DNA of 21,267 nucleotides from Temnopleurus reevesii (lineage: Eukaryota > Echinodermata > Echinoidea > Temnopleuroida > Temnopleuridae), in the NCBI GenBank assembly GCA_036244855.1, contig BQKZ01008582.1:5662-26928 (forward strand), read 5' to 3'. Below are positions 1-9,539 of the stretch, in pieces. The notes beneath the pieces are model-generated. The model was not told the DNA's origin. It was given only the letters and a program-made list of their open reading frames with translations, and searched no databases. The position numbers and the translations under genes are program-made. The number at the start of each line of letters is the position of its first letter. The first letter of the stretch is position 1.

Positions 1-197
1 CCCCCTCCCCCCTTCCAGCCGCCCCAGGTCTCCAAATCCAAGGTGCCCGCTTCATCTCGGTGCATGATATGATCATGCTCTTGCATACTACCATATATCA
101 CAGGCGATTGGCAGTGAGCTAGCTAGGAAAAAAAATCGTCTTGTCTGAGTGTTTTGGTAGTTGTTTACATTGTTGTTGTTGTTGTTGAAAAACAAAC
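1..197 (+). promoter_or_regulatory. Upstream region and probable 5' leader of the methyltransferase gene
   Basis: This stretch opens with a C-rich run and reaches the ATG at 198. It presumably holds the promoter and 5' untranslated region of the plus-strand methyltransferase gene. I see no convincing TATA box or initiator, and no coding exon. A short TTG/GTT microsatellite (about 170-187) lies just before the ATG. The assignment rests only on position. Confidence 0.35.
170..187. repeat. (TTG)n microsatellite
   Basis: Six uninterrupted TTG units lie about 10 bp upstream of the methyltransferase ATG, probably within the 5' leader. A glutamine run read on the opposite strand here is only this microsatellite in another frame. 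Confidence 0.8.
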
Positions 198-326
198 ATG
201 GACATGCTAGCCAGAATAAGAAACATATTTTTTATTGCGATGACGCCTCTTTTCCGGATATTTGTCGACCCGATTGCTCGAAATCTGAGAAAACCCGAGA
301 CTGGATTATTTGGGTCATTGGTGTTG
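198..326 (+). CDS. Methyltransferase exon 1
   Basis: It runs from the ATG to TTG before the donor GTACGTAAG, 43 codons in phase 0. It encodes the hydrophobic, basic N-terminus and the ARNLRKPETGLFG stretch. Its end joins smoothly to RILKARNSF of exon 2, matching the layout I expect ahead of motif I in this family. Confidence 0.8.
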
Positions 327-2428
327 GTACGTAAGTTAATAAAGTTCAGTATAGATACTGTACTAGCTAGATGAAGCACTATGTTAGCTGTGTGTAGTCC
401 CATGTACTGATTATGTAGTTTACTTCCTGGAACTTTGCTGGAGTATTGAATACTCAGTTATGTCAATGATGGACAGTATATAGTTCGCTATGCTATGACC
501 GCACCATAATGTATTGCATTGATGGGAAGTCCACTGCATGACTTTGCAGTAAATTTAAACTATCTTATCTTATGCATATTTTACCCCAACAAAAAATGTT
601 TTAATTAAGAATAAGTAAAAGTTATGAAGTAAAGTATATTACATGTACCATGGTTACAGAATAGTTATGAGCATCCTTTTTATCAGAATGATATCCTATT
701 CCTCCTAATCATACTCTTGATGTTGAAATAGTAATGCAATTTATATACTTATTATGCTTCTTATGTCTTATTCTAAAAACTTTCTTTTCCTAAAGCGTAT
801 ATTGAAGGCCAGAAATAGTTTCTTGGAGGAGAAAGCTGTGGAACATGCCGAGATTCAACCCCATCATGAGGTCTTAGAAGTCGGCTTCGGACCAGGGATA
901 GGACTCAAGAGGGCAGCAGAGTGTGTCAAATCAGGTTGGAAATAGCGACCATCAAATGCAGAGATAATAACCATTTTTAAATGTGTGCATGGCCTGGCCG
1001 GTCAAAATTAAAATGTGAATAACAAAACAGCTGAACAAAAGAGACAACAAATATCCATGCTCTCACCTCAGCCCTTTATTTCTCATGAAAGCCTTGAATT
1101 CATATTAAAATACATATACATATCATGCATATTCTAGAATGGTCAGCATCTCTGAAATATGAAATGATCTGAAAAAATCATTTTAAAGGAGCTTAAAAAG
1201 TTTTGAAATACTATGCATTTATTAGAGATGGAAACTTTTTGTAATTCCTGGTTAATTTGATGTACTTATTGGTGCAAATACTATTTTTGACCTCGGTGAC
1301 TGTTTATAAGTAAATATTAGTGGTCTCTCCAATTTTCTTAAAAATACGAGTATACGTAAGGTTATGAGTCTCTCCTAGAGCTTAAATATTATATGCTGAT
1401 ATCCCACCGCTGACACCATAAGGATGAAAATGAAAATGGGATATCATGATGCAAGTCACATTTGTAATTTATCAACTTGATTAATTCTAGAGCAAATCTG
1501 TTTTATCCCACCAAAAGAGGGATTTAAAAGTTAGTTGACCTCATTATCTCTCTTTCCTTCATTCTCATCCTATCCCTCTTAACTTGTATTCACTATCTTT
1601 GTAGCTTAAGATAAACACAATATTTTATATTTCCCTAAAGTCAAGTTGGACGCCAATTTGATGTCCTTTGTAATGCTATTTAAATCATAACCAGCTTTTC
1701 ATTGCTGTGTCTGCACAGTTCAATACACAACGTACGGATCTATGCTCCCATGACCAACTTTATTCTAAGGAAATAGCTTATATCGTGTTGATGTTACATT
1801 TAATATTTTGTTGCCACAGATAAAAAGATATTTTCTATAAATCTAAAAATTTGAAAATTATTTTTATGCTATGTTTATTACTAAAGAGGTAATGAAATGC
1901 ATTGATTCCCAAATTTTCCCCACCTCCATACCCACTCTCACACTCTCTCTCTCTCTCCCTCTCCTGCTTCTCTTCTATTCTTCTTTTTATGGTGTCACTT
2001 GCCCAGGTGATGGAAGGGTATACGGGATCGACATCTCCCCTGCCATGTTGGTGGCGGCCATGGAGCACCTCAAACCGGAGATCGAAGCTGACAAAGTCGA
2101 GCTCACCCTGGGCAACGCTTCAAGGCTGCCGTACAGAGACAGCTCAATGGATCGTATCTTCCATACCAACTGCTATTACTTCTGGCCGGACAAGACTGTG
2201 ACGGCGAAAGAACTCTACCGGGTTCTCAAACCCGGAGGTTGCATGGTGACACTGCTGAACCTCCAGAGGGTCATAGAATCGTCCAAAGGGGGCTTCCTGA
2301 AGTACGGAAATTGGGATCCGGAAGCTTACATGGAGGTGCTGAGAAATGTTGGGTTCAAATGCGATGGTATGAAGACGAATAAGCTCGGCGAGAGGACGTA
2401 TGAATCAATTTTAGCACAGAAATTATAG
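198..2428 (+). CDS. Class I SAM-dependent methyltransferase, YdaC-like (3 exons, complete)
   Basis: The exons are 198-326, 796-934 and 2007-2428. They join in phase (0, then 1) to 690 nt, encoding 229 residues and a TAG stop. The protein carries the Rossmann-fold methyltransferase motifs in order: motif I VLEVGFGPGIG (residues 69-79, S-adenosylmethionine binding), the acidic loop VYGIDIS (94-100, D98 expected to contact the ribose), the motif IV region MDRIFHTNCYYFWPD (137-151) and LYRVLKPGG (159-167). Before motif I comes ARNLRKPETGLFG, a stretch I associate with bacterial YdaC-type proteins of unknown substrate. The first 24 residues are hydrophobic and basic (RIRNIFFIAM, LFRIFV), which could be a membrane anchor or organelle signal. 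The start at 198 is the first ATG in the open frame; M3 is an alternative. Introns are 469 and 1072 bp. The methyl acceptor cannot be inferred, and the YdaC link is from memory of the family. Confidence 0.85.
796..934 (+). CDS. Methyltransferase exon 2 (SAM-binding motif I)
   Basis: The acceptor is a TTTCTTTTCCTAAAG tract and the donor is CAG before GTTGGA. The exon is 46 codons plus one base. It encodes VLEVGFGPGIG. The frame closes with a TAG within 11 bp if the donor is ignored, which supports splicing there. Confidence 0.85.
1930..2006 (+). promoter_or_regulatory. CT-rich tract and 3' splice site of methyltransferase intron 2
   Basis: A long pyrimidine run containing a (CT)n microsatellite precedes the acceptor TTGCCCAG at 2006. 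The frame is open across the tract, so a naive reading would extend exon 3 upstream with low-complexity Leu/Ser sequence. The phase match to exon 2 places the true exon start at 2007. Confidence 0.7.
2007..2428 (+). CDS. Methyltransferase exon 3 (C-terminal half)
   Basis: It starts with GT completing a glycine codon begun in exon 2, then DGRVYGIDIS, and ends at TAG. It carries the acidic loop, motif IV region and the LKPGG turn. Base composition is clearly richer in GC than the flanks, as expected for coding sequence. Confidence 0.88.
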
Positions 2429-2642
2429 TTTTGCAAGTAACAATTAGGTTTCTGCCTTAAAATTGGGAATTATTGTAGACTTCGTCAGTTTACAAATTCA
2501 GCCTCAAACTTTTGCAAAGGATTGCTGAATCCTGCTGTTAGAGAATAGTAGACATGACCACCTGCAGCCAGTTACACCAAATGGTCTTAGCTGTCTCCTT
2601 CTTGCTAGTTGTTTGAATTATTGTGACTCCTTACATTACAGA

Positions 2643-2648
2643 AATAAA
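2643..2648 (+). terminator. Candidate poly(A) signal AATAAA
   Basis: This AATAAA lies 215 bp after the methyltransferase stop. It is a plausible cleavage signal, but such hexamers are common in AT-rich DNA. Confidence 0.45.
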
Positions 2649-2649
2649 A

Positions 2650-3250
2650 TATGAGCAATGAGGTTGTAGTAAATCCAGAAGGAGATAGCTCTGGCCATTT
2701 CTAGCAATTGGCACTTGGATCCTTTGCTAAAGCAGCGTGGTGTTTCACAAGACTTATCTAAAGTTCTCAAAATTTAGCAATGAATTTAAGGATGACTGGA
2801 GCATGTTCTAAGGTACTATCTTACTCATTCTGACTGTTTCTCTTATCTTAGTGAGTTGGTGAAACATCACCCAAGCATGAATACACTCACTATGCAAGTA
2901 TTTTTGTTCCAATTACGCTGAGAGGCTCTTGTTGATAAACATTAAGCTATCTTATTAATGAGCAAATTGCAATCACTTATCTTAATTATTTGAAAGGGAC
3001 AGATTAACTAGCGGGTTTCCAGATAATCATTATTCTTCATTGTGTGAATTTTCAATTCAGCCAAAACATGTAATCCTTGCATACGTATGTGTTCACTTAA
3101 TCTCTGTAGTGTGCTTCCATACATCTCTTTCATAATCCATTATTTGCTTTTTGCTAATGCTATCATTATGTTTTGATATTTAGATGCTTGGTCGTAGAGG
3201 ACCTGACGATATGCATTTCTCAAAGTTATTGTGTGCTATTATATATCATA
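2650..3250. other. Intergenic, no feature seen
   Basis: AT-rich sequence with stops in all frames. I see no exon, RNA gene or clear repeat. Confidence 0.5.
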
Positions 3251-3256
3251 CTGTTA

Positions 3257-3345
3257 GGTGGTGTTGTTAAAAATCAACTGCTAATCAATAACTGCAATTT
3301 TGCAAATTGTAATGGGCATTTTCATCCGTGCACGTAGTGTAGGCC
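3257..3345 (+). mobile_element. Diverged, truncated copy of the GGGGGTGTTGC miniature element
   Basis: The string GGTGGTGTTGTT, then AAATCAACTGC, then TTTGCAAATTGTAA and GGGCATTTTCAT follows the left two fifths of the elements at 10296, 15804 and 16201 in the same order and spacing. The right part, including the right inverted repeat, is missing. Confidence 0.65.
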
Positions 3346-3686
3346 CTCTCTCTGATCTTATTTTGTATTTATGCCATTAATTTTGTTGGCATATTTTTGC
3401 AGAGTGTTTCCAAAGGGGAAGTTTACCATAGATATTTTATAATTTCTATAGAATTAGAATTTTTTAAGGACATATCAAAATAGTATTACGATTACTTTTA
3501 TTATTAATTTAAGATATTCCTGATTTTTTTTGAAAATTTACATATGTGTATTTTCTATGTACTCATTGATAATTAATTGAACGCTATTTTATTCAACATT
3601 TATTGTCCAGGGTCAAAGAAAAACTGATTCTTTCTTTTTCAATATACTGTTCAAATTATTCTCCTTTCAATGAATTTAGTGAAATA

Positions 3687-3862
3687 CAGTCAAACCTCGT
3701 TATAAGGAGGTCCTTGGGACCAGAGAAATTGTCTCTTTATATCAAAACCTTGTTATATCAAGGCCAAACTGCAATAAAATATAAAGAGACTGAACCAGGA
3801 AAAACTACCTTGTTATAATGAGATCTCGTTATATCGGTGCTCTTTATAACGAGGTTGGACTG
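3687..3862. mobile_element. Tc1/mariner (pogo-like) MITE, 176 bp
   Basis: The ends are CAGTCAAACCTCGTTATAA and, read inverted from the right, CAGTCCAACCTCGTTATAA, with one mismatch. The element is flanked by TA on both sides (3685-3686 and 3863-3864), the expected target duplication of Tc1/mariner elements. The interior is also partly palindromic around TTATAT words. There is no transposase frame, so it is non-autonomous. A 71-codon reading frame crossing it has no coding character. Confidence 0.8.
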
Positions 3863-4059
3863 TATCTGGTGTTTATATCCCCTTTAATCAGAGAAATGTT
3901 TTAAATGATATTGTACTGTGATCAAATCACCTATTTTATCTTGTGTTCAGATGTTATAATGCTCTTCTGTAAGACAGAAAACATTAAACAGATTACTTTT
4001 TATAACTGTAAATGCTTCAGTGCCAAATTAATATTGATTTTTTTAAACAATTAAAGCCA

Positions 4060-4329
4060 ATTCCAAAGAATATCTTATATAAACATCATTTAGATATTTT
4101 CATTGTTGCTTGTGGAGTTGAATGAATAAATAGTAAATTTCATATCGCGGGTCTGTTTGAGAATTATAATGACAGATAAGGATGAAAGAAAGAAAGAGAA
4201 AGTATCAAGAGAAACCACAAGAAGAAAGAAAATTAAAAAAAAAGGTTTGAAATGGGGAAAGTAGAGAGAGGATGGGGGTGGAGGGATGGAGGAAGGAAAG
4301 AGAGAGAGAGAGAGAGGGGGATGGGCAGG

Positions 4330-4371
<42 letters not shown>

Positions 4372-4500
4372 ATTAATAAAATTGTGAGGTTAGATAAAAT
4401 AACAAAAAAAAGGTAAAATGAGGGAGAGATAAAAAGGGGCAAAATATGATAGCATGAAAAAAGAGAATAGCAAAAAGAAAACAAAAGCTTACATTTGTAA
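4060..4500. repeat. Purine-rich low-complexity region, with start of a dispersed repeat
   Basis: The segment beginning CCAATTCCAAAGAATAT near 4059 recurs near 7065 (GATTCCAAAGAATAT followed by CATATTTTCATTG). It leads into a GA-rich stretch. The Leu/Ser/Pro-rich reading frame on the minus strand is only the complement of this purine run. Confidence 0.6.
4299..4370. repeat. (GA)n microsatellite, interrupted
   Basis: Two GA blocks, 4299-4316 and about 4332-4370, are separated by a G-rich spacer. Expected to be length-polymorphic. Confidence 0.9.
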
Positions 4501-5009
4501 GTGGTCTTGAAGAGGGGGTAAAGAAAAGAGGAATACAGTTGAGCATTGTCATGCTCCTTGAAAGGAGTAAGAATTAGCAGACTTTATATTGAAGTCTTGT
4601 AATACCAGGTTTTATAAAATACATGTACAAAAGAAAACCAGAAGACGGGGTTAGACATATCAGACATATCACCTTGTAACATTGTTTGTTATGTAATTAA
4701 ACAGGGGCTAAGCCACCCTCTCTTTGCAAGGTAGATCCAACATCTTGTGCCCAGGCGCGTAGCCAGGATTGCATGTTGGGGAATAGGGGAAGATAATTTT
4801 TTTTTACAAGGAGCACCTCGGCGCATCTGTTTCGTTTTTCTACGGCTTTTTTGCTCAAATTTGTCAAAATTGTCCTCACTACGGAGGAGCCAATCCTCTT
4901 TGCCGACTCCCCGAGTCTGACCAGATTTGTGCATTAATGTACGGGTGGGAATTAAAAAAAATCTAGGATCAGGAATGTAACTTAAAATTAAAATGGATGA
5001 GAGTTACAG

Positions 5010-5330
5010 ATATATATGAATGAATGATAGTTACATTAATGAATGGTCATATGGTAGGTCTCTTGCTTGAGCATAAATGTGGGTGGTTGAAAGACAAAAG
5101 CAAAAAAGCCAGAAAGACAAAAAGGGGATCAAGAGAGACGAGAAAAAAGGGATGAAATTTAGAGTGAAAGAGAGAGATATACAATATAAAGGGTAAGAGT
5201 TACAAATGAACCTTAAAGAGAAACTGAGGGGTGGATGGTAGGAAGGGAAGGGGAGAAAATAATCCAAGAGCAGATGATGAGAGAGAAAATTGTGACAACA
5301 TGAACTGGAGAGAGAAAACTTTTGAGGAAT
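5010..5330. repeat. Dispersed purine-rich repeat, copy 1
   Basis: This shares an ordered set of words with 7120-7470: GGGGATCAAGAGAGAC, TATAAAGGGTAAGA then TTACAAATGAA, AGCAGATGATGAG and AATTGTGACAA. Copy 1 and copy 2 lie in the same orientation about 2.1 kb apart. There is no coding potential; the pyrimidine-strand frames are low complexity. Confidence 0.75.
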
Positions 5331-5499
5331 GAGGAAAGCATTGACAAAAAATCTGAAAATGGCATTTTTCCCTTTTTTTAACTAGAATTTCTTTCCACAG
5401 AAGTATCAAACACCAAGTAATTTGCTGATTATAGCTTTTTCACTATTTGCAAAGTTGGTCGTTAGGATGTAAGACTGAAAGTCATGTAGTGTGCCGCAG

Positions 5500-6003
5500 C
5501 ATTAAGACATATGAATGGTGGAAAGTTAGTTCAGGATGGTCGTGTATGTGGGGGGGACGACGACCAGACAGTTTATGGAATTGCCCGTGTATGCTTCCAA
5601 ACAATATAGCACACAATTAACATAGTATACACAAAGAGGCTCAGAGAAGTACAATTTGCAATACAAAATCCATTTATTGACATAATATTGATTCATGATA
5701 CCAAATTTCAGTCAATAACACCCAACATCAGATATATTTTAATAATACTTATCTTTATCACTTTCTATAAGATACAAAATACGGACTGTGATGTGTATAT
5801 AGAAGTGCAAGGGCTGAAAATGAAGGGGCTGTGTAGTAAAAAATCTTTCACATAATGAAGTGTTTACACATATTTACTGAATAAACAAGGGGGGCTGCAC
5901 TCCTTTAGTTCCAAATCTGAGATGTCAATCAAATTAGTTGTAGCCCCCCTTATTTCTTCATGCAACATCTACTTCCCACAGAGTGAGAGAATATAAGTTT
6001 TGA
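5500..6003. repeat. Direct repeat, copy A (about 0.5 kb)
   Basis: It begins near ATATGAATGGTGGAAAGTTAG and has a strongly conserved core from about 5650 (AATACAAAATCCATTTATTG) to 6003 (GAATATAAGTTTTGA). It matches 9540-10150 nearly base for base over the core. It contains a G6/C6 hairpin (AAGGGGGGCT ... AGCCCCCCTT, 5889-5951). I cannot assign it to a transposon family. Confidence 0.8.
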
Positions 6004-6004
6004 N

Positions 6005-6780
6005 AGGTCATTTTAAGCCTTTCAAATATTTGCGCGCGAGAACGCATACGCGCGCGTCATTGCGCGTTTCACCTTGTAAAACTAAAAATTCGCCATATCT
6101 GTTGACGTAGTTGGATAGAGCATAAAATTCTTAACAAAATGATACCTCGTTCAACTTTCTACGACCATTATTAAGGAAATTATCACATCCTAAAGTATTC
6201 CGCGCGCGCGCGCGAATTCCCTCTTCTTGTGCTGAATATGGTCAAAAACATGTCTTGAAGAAAGACTATGTATCTCGTAAACGAGTTCGTTGACCCCCGA
6301 TTTTTTTTTCATGAACGTATACAGTATGAGTTGTGGACATGATTTCATGTGCTGTATACCTGTCATAAACGTTGTGACGTCATCAAAATGGCGCCTAAAC
6401 TTAAAATTTCATTTTTTCCGAAATGGCGTCATAAAATTTATGCCAATTCGTACATAACTCCGTCAATATTGGTCATTTTGCTCCCAGTTTTTGATAAGTT
6501 GTAGCTAAGAAAATTCTGCACAAAATCAGTTATCACGGTTTGTCATTTTGACAACTGTAACATGGTGTATTTTTACGATATATATAGGCATGTCAATTTC
6601 CGCTGTTTTACACACAAAGTCTATGAGAAACGAATCTTGGTGATATCCGGATTCTACCTTCTATCCCTTTAAGAGCAGCAGCTCCTTTATTCTTGGTCGA
6701 TTTTCGCCCAGCTTTTAGTATGTTGTAGCTGAGAATATTACCTATCGTAAGTGTGCCATTTATTTTTTAATAAGACGGGA
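6005..6780. other. Gene-free, CpG-rich patch followed by AT-rich DNA
   Basis: Runs of CG/GC alternation occur at 6031-6066 and 6203-6216 inside otherwise AT-rich sequence. There is no exon and no clear terminal repeat. It is probably an old repeat. It contains the words TGACGTCATCAAAATGGCGCC (about 6373-6393), which resemble a CRE-like half palindrome, but nothing supports a promoter here. Confidence 0.4.
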
Positions 6781-7104
6781 TCATATCGAAATTTTCTGCA
6801 CAATGTATGACACGAGAATACCAGTCTTGATCTGCGTGTAATATCCTATGGAGAAAATCCTGCGTGTATTAATAAATGGGTAAAATTGTATTTTTCTTAA
6901 TGTGAAGGTCGTGAGTTCGAATCCCAGATGTGACATATATTTTTTGTCATCTATATATTTTTTCTTCATCATATCTACCATTTCAAACGCTAACATCAAG
7001 AACAGACCACCTAATTCGTCTACATGACGAATTAAATGTCTAGTTTTATTTTTTATTAAAGCTGATTCCAAAGAATATATATATATAAGAATGTCATTCA
7101 CATA

Positions 7105-7490
7105 TTTTCATTGATACTGGTAGAGATAAATGAATGAATGGTAAAATGTGGGTATGTTGAAAATTAACAATGAAAGATAAAGGTGAAGAAATATGGGTAG
7201 AGAAAGAAATGTGGGTTGATGAAAGATAAAAGCAAGAGAAAAACAAAAAAAGGGGATCAAGAGAGACCAGGAAAAAATGGGAAGACATTTAAAGTGAAAG
7301 AGAGAAACGTGGGATACCCTATAAAGGGTAAGAATTACAAATGAAACATTTATAAAGAAACTATGAGAGAAGGAACGAAAGGGGATGGGTGGTGGAGAGG
7401 TGGGTGGAAGTAATCCAGGAGCAGATGATGAGTGGGAAATTGTGACAAAATGAAAATGCAGAGAACAAATGAAAAAAAGAGGAAACCATA
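7105..7490. repeat. Dispersed purine-rich repeat, copy 2
   Basis: This is homologous to 5010-5330 in the same orientation. The left part (CCAAAGAATAT to AATGAATGGTAAA, from about 7065) is also shared with 4060-4140. Hydrophobic Phe/Ser-rich frames on the minus strand are artefacts of the composition. Confidence 0.7.
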
Positions 7491-7499
7491 AAAAAAACA

Positions 7500-7985
7500 A
7501 TTAAAAACTAGGGGAAAGAATAAAGTGGATACGGGTTTGGGAGAATGGGAGGTGAAAAAAAGAGCAATAAAATGTGCGAACTGCAATATTCACTACTCAC
7601 AAAGAGTTAGGGATCACTTATCAATTTTACTACTTCAGAATGGTTGCACTTTCCAGGATGTGTACTGGAGCAAGAGACATCATTCAATAACTGAAATCAT
7701 TCATGGGTGAAATTGATTACAGTGTGTTTGATGACATTCAAACAAGTTGCATTTGGTTGTATCCTATATCCAAATGGTATAAAACCATGATTAAAATGCA
7801 TATATACACATTCAAGAGTACTTTATTTACAGATGAGTGCAATCAGGAAAGTGTGAAATCTAGACATCAATTCATTTAAAAAAGAGGGGTGTGTCAGTAT
7901 TAGTGTGCTTTCATATGGGCATTTGCATTAACCAGTCAACATTTTGGTATGTCTCGCCTTAATTTTCTCCTAGATTAATTTCACT
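7500..7985. other. Intergenic, no feature seen
   Basis: Short open frames only; no splice-consistent exon or recognised repeat. Confidence 0.45.
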
Positions 7986-8536
7986 TTCTTAAAGGGGAAC
8001 TTCACCTAGACATTGATGTGCGCTCAGTGGATGAAGAAAAATATAATGGTCAATCTGTGTAATTTGAGCAAAATCCAACAATCAATACAAAAGTTATGAA
8101 TTTTCAAAGTTTTGATTTACACCCCTCATGGGCTCCTCAATTTGGCAACATACAGGCACAAAATGGCTGCCAACATGGAGAACTCTCCATTCACTTTGTA
8201 CACAGGATTTCACATTTTCTTCTTTTTCTAGAAAAGTAGGCAAAATTGTACTTTTCTCTTCAAGTATGATATGGACATTGAGATTCTGCATGCATTTCGA
8301 AATGAATTTTGTTTATTTATTGTCCACTTTTCTAGAAAAAGAAGAAAATGTGAAATTCTGTGTACAAAGTGAATGGAGAGTTCTCCATGTTGGGAGCCAT
8401 TTTGTGCCTGTACATTGCCAATTTAAGGAGCCCATAGGGGTTTAAATCAGAACTTTGAACATACATAAATTTTGCTCAAATTTTCACAGTTTGTTTATTG
8501 TATTTTTCTTCATCCACTGAGAGTGCATCAATGTTT

Positions 8537-9490
8537 AATAATAGTAATAATATACTATACTTATAAAGCGCATATCACATACAATGTCTCTATGCGCTGA
8601 TTAAAGAGAAAAAGCAAAGAGAGAAACAATAGTTATTAAGTACATGTGCTCAGCAAAGAAATTAAAATTGAACTCAGCATTTGAAGGCTTTTTTAAATAA
8701 AAATGTTTTTAGACGTGCCTTAAAATTGTCAGTGGTGTCTGAATTCTTGATATCATCTGGTAATTGATTCCAAAGTTCTGCTGCGGCTGCTTGGAAGGAT
8801 CTAGATCCATAGAATTTTGTGTTGATATGTGGAGGAACAAGAAGTGATTTTTGAGAAGATCTGAGGGTCCTGGTTGGTGTATAAGTAGTAAGTAATTCAG
8901 TAAGATACACAGGCGCTAATTCCCTTACACAGAGGAACGTTATAAGAAGAATTTTGAACTCAATGCGAGCGTGTATAGGCAACCAGTGTAACTCTTGCAG
9001 TAGGTGTGTAATAGACTCATTTGAATGGGCTTTCATAACAAGACGAGCAGCAGAATTTTGGATTCTTTGGATTCGATTAAGTTGAGTGGAAGGCAGATTA
9101 TACAAAAGAGAATTACAATTATCAATATGGCACATTACAAGACTGTGTACAAGTCTTTCAGTCATCTTTCTATCTAAGTGTTTTCTGATCTGACCAATTT
9201 TATACAAGGAGAAAGAGGCAGCTCGACAAATCTTGCTAACTTGATCAACCATCAGTAAGTTTTTGTCAAAGATGACACCAAGGTTTCGTACACTATCTAA
9301 TGGGGATAGTATATGACCGTCAAGTGATACGACTGGATGTTCAGTTTTACGGAATCGTGATGTTACATGGATTACCTGTGTTTTACTTTCATTCAAACAT
9401 AGGAAGTTCTTATTTGACCAAGATTTTATATCAGAGAGACATTTTTCAACTGCAGATAGACAAGATTGAGAATTTGAATGTTTGAATGTA
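8537..9490 (-). mobile_element. 5'-truncated CR1/L2-like LINE inserted in the foldback element
   Basis: It is flanked by a perfect 8-bp target duplication CAATGTTT (8529-8536 and 9491-9498). On the minus strand it holds the C-terminal end of a reverse transcriptase frame, then a 3' tail with AAGCGC-type words and an ATTATT-like terminus, typical of CR1/L2 elements. The 5' end is truncated inside the RT frame, the usual result of incomplete target-primed reverse transcription. Confidence 0.85.
8674..9480 (-). pseudogene. LINE reverse transcriptase, C-terminal fragment
   Basis: The frame is open from the truncated 5' end to a TGA at 8674, about 269 codons. Recognisable family stretches are VRNLGVIFD, CNSLLYNLP, RIQRIQNSAARLV, LLQELHWLPIHARIEFK, LRSSQ and LWNQLPDDIK near the end, followed by LKTFLFKKAF. 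These belong to the region after the catalytic RT core (thumb and C-terminal tail) of CR1/L2-clade non-LTR elements. The YADD-type catalytic motif and the endonuclease are absent because of the truncation, so it cannot be active. The frame is not interrupted, so the insertion is probably fairly young. It has no promoter or start of its own; the first ATG-like start is not meaningful. Confidence 0.85.
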
Positions 9491-9539
9491 CAATGTTTGG
9501 GTGAAGTTCCCCTTTAACTATTTGCAGCATAATCATGTA

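Larger units (their letters stand above)
7993..9513. mobile_element. Foldback TTAA-type DNA element (Kolobok or piggyBac-like MITE) split by a LINE
   Basis: The left end TTAA then AGGGGAACTTCACC (7989 onward) mirrors the right end GGTGAAGTTCCCCT then TTAA (to 9517), giving a TTAA target duplication. The left arm (7993 to about 8238) is largely the inverse of the right arm (about 8325-8536 plus 9499-9513), with an unrelated spacer of about 85 bp. Without the inserted LINE (8537-9490) the element is 559 bp. TTAA duplications are known for piggyBac and Kolobok elements; the AGGGG end fits Kolobok better, from memory. No transposase is present. Open frames crossing the arms on both strands are by-products of the palindrome. 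Confidence 0.75.

Noticed and set aside
119..403. 94-codon minus-strand frame with a glutamine run
   Set aside because: It is antisense to methyltransferase exon 1, and the glutamines are the GTT microsatellite. No splice or domain support.
1871..2006. Upstream extension of methyltransferase exon 3 as a separate start
   Set aside because: The added residues come from a CT-rich tract with a proper acceptor at its end, and joining to exon 2 at 2007 restores the conserved fold.
4750..4930. GGCGCGTAGCCAGGATT-like start of a possible dispersed repeat
   Set aside because: The word looks familiar from invertebrate repeats, but I see no second copy, terminal repeat or coding part here, so no call is made.
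4233..5410. Long Leu/Ser/Phe/Pro-rich frames on the minus strand, here and at 7094-7586 and 15116-15440
   Set aside because: They are complements of purine-rich low-complexity DNA; hydrophobic content follows from composition, not coding.
6905..6925. tRNA-like B box (GAGTTCGAATCCCAG)
   Set aside because: No matching A box or cloverleaf could be drawn upstream. At best it is a SINE remnant, and a chance match is possible.
8094..8445. Overlapping frames on both strands within the foldback arms
   Set aside because: They encode near-mirror peptides because the DNA is an inverted repeat; not a gene.
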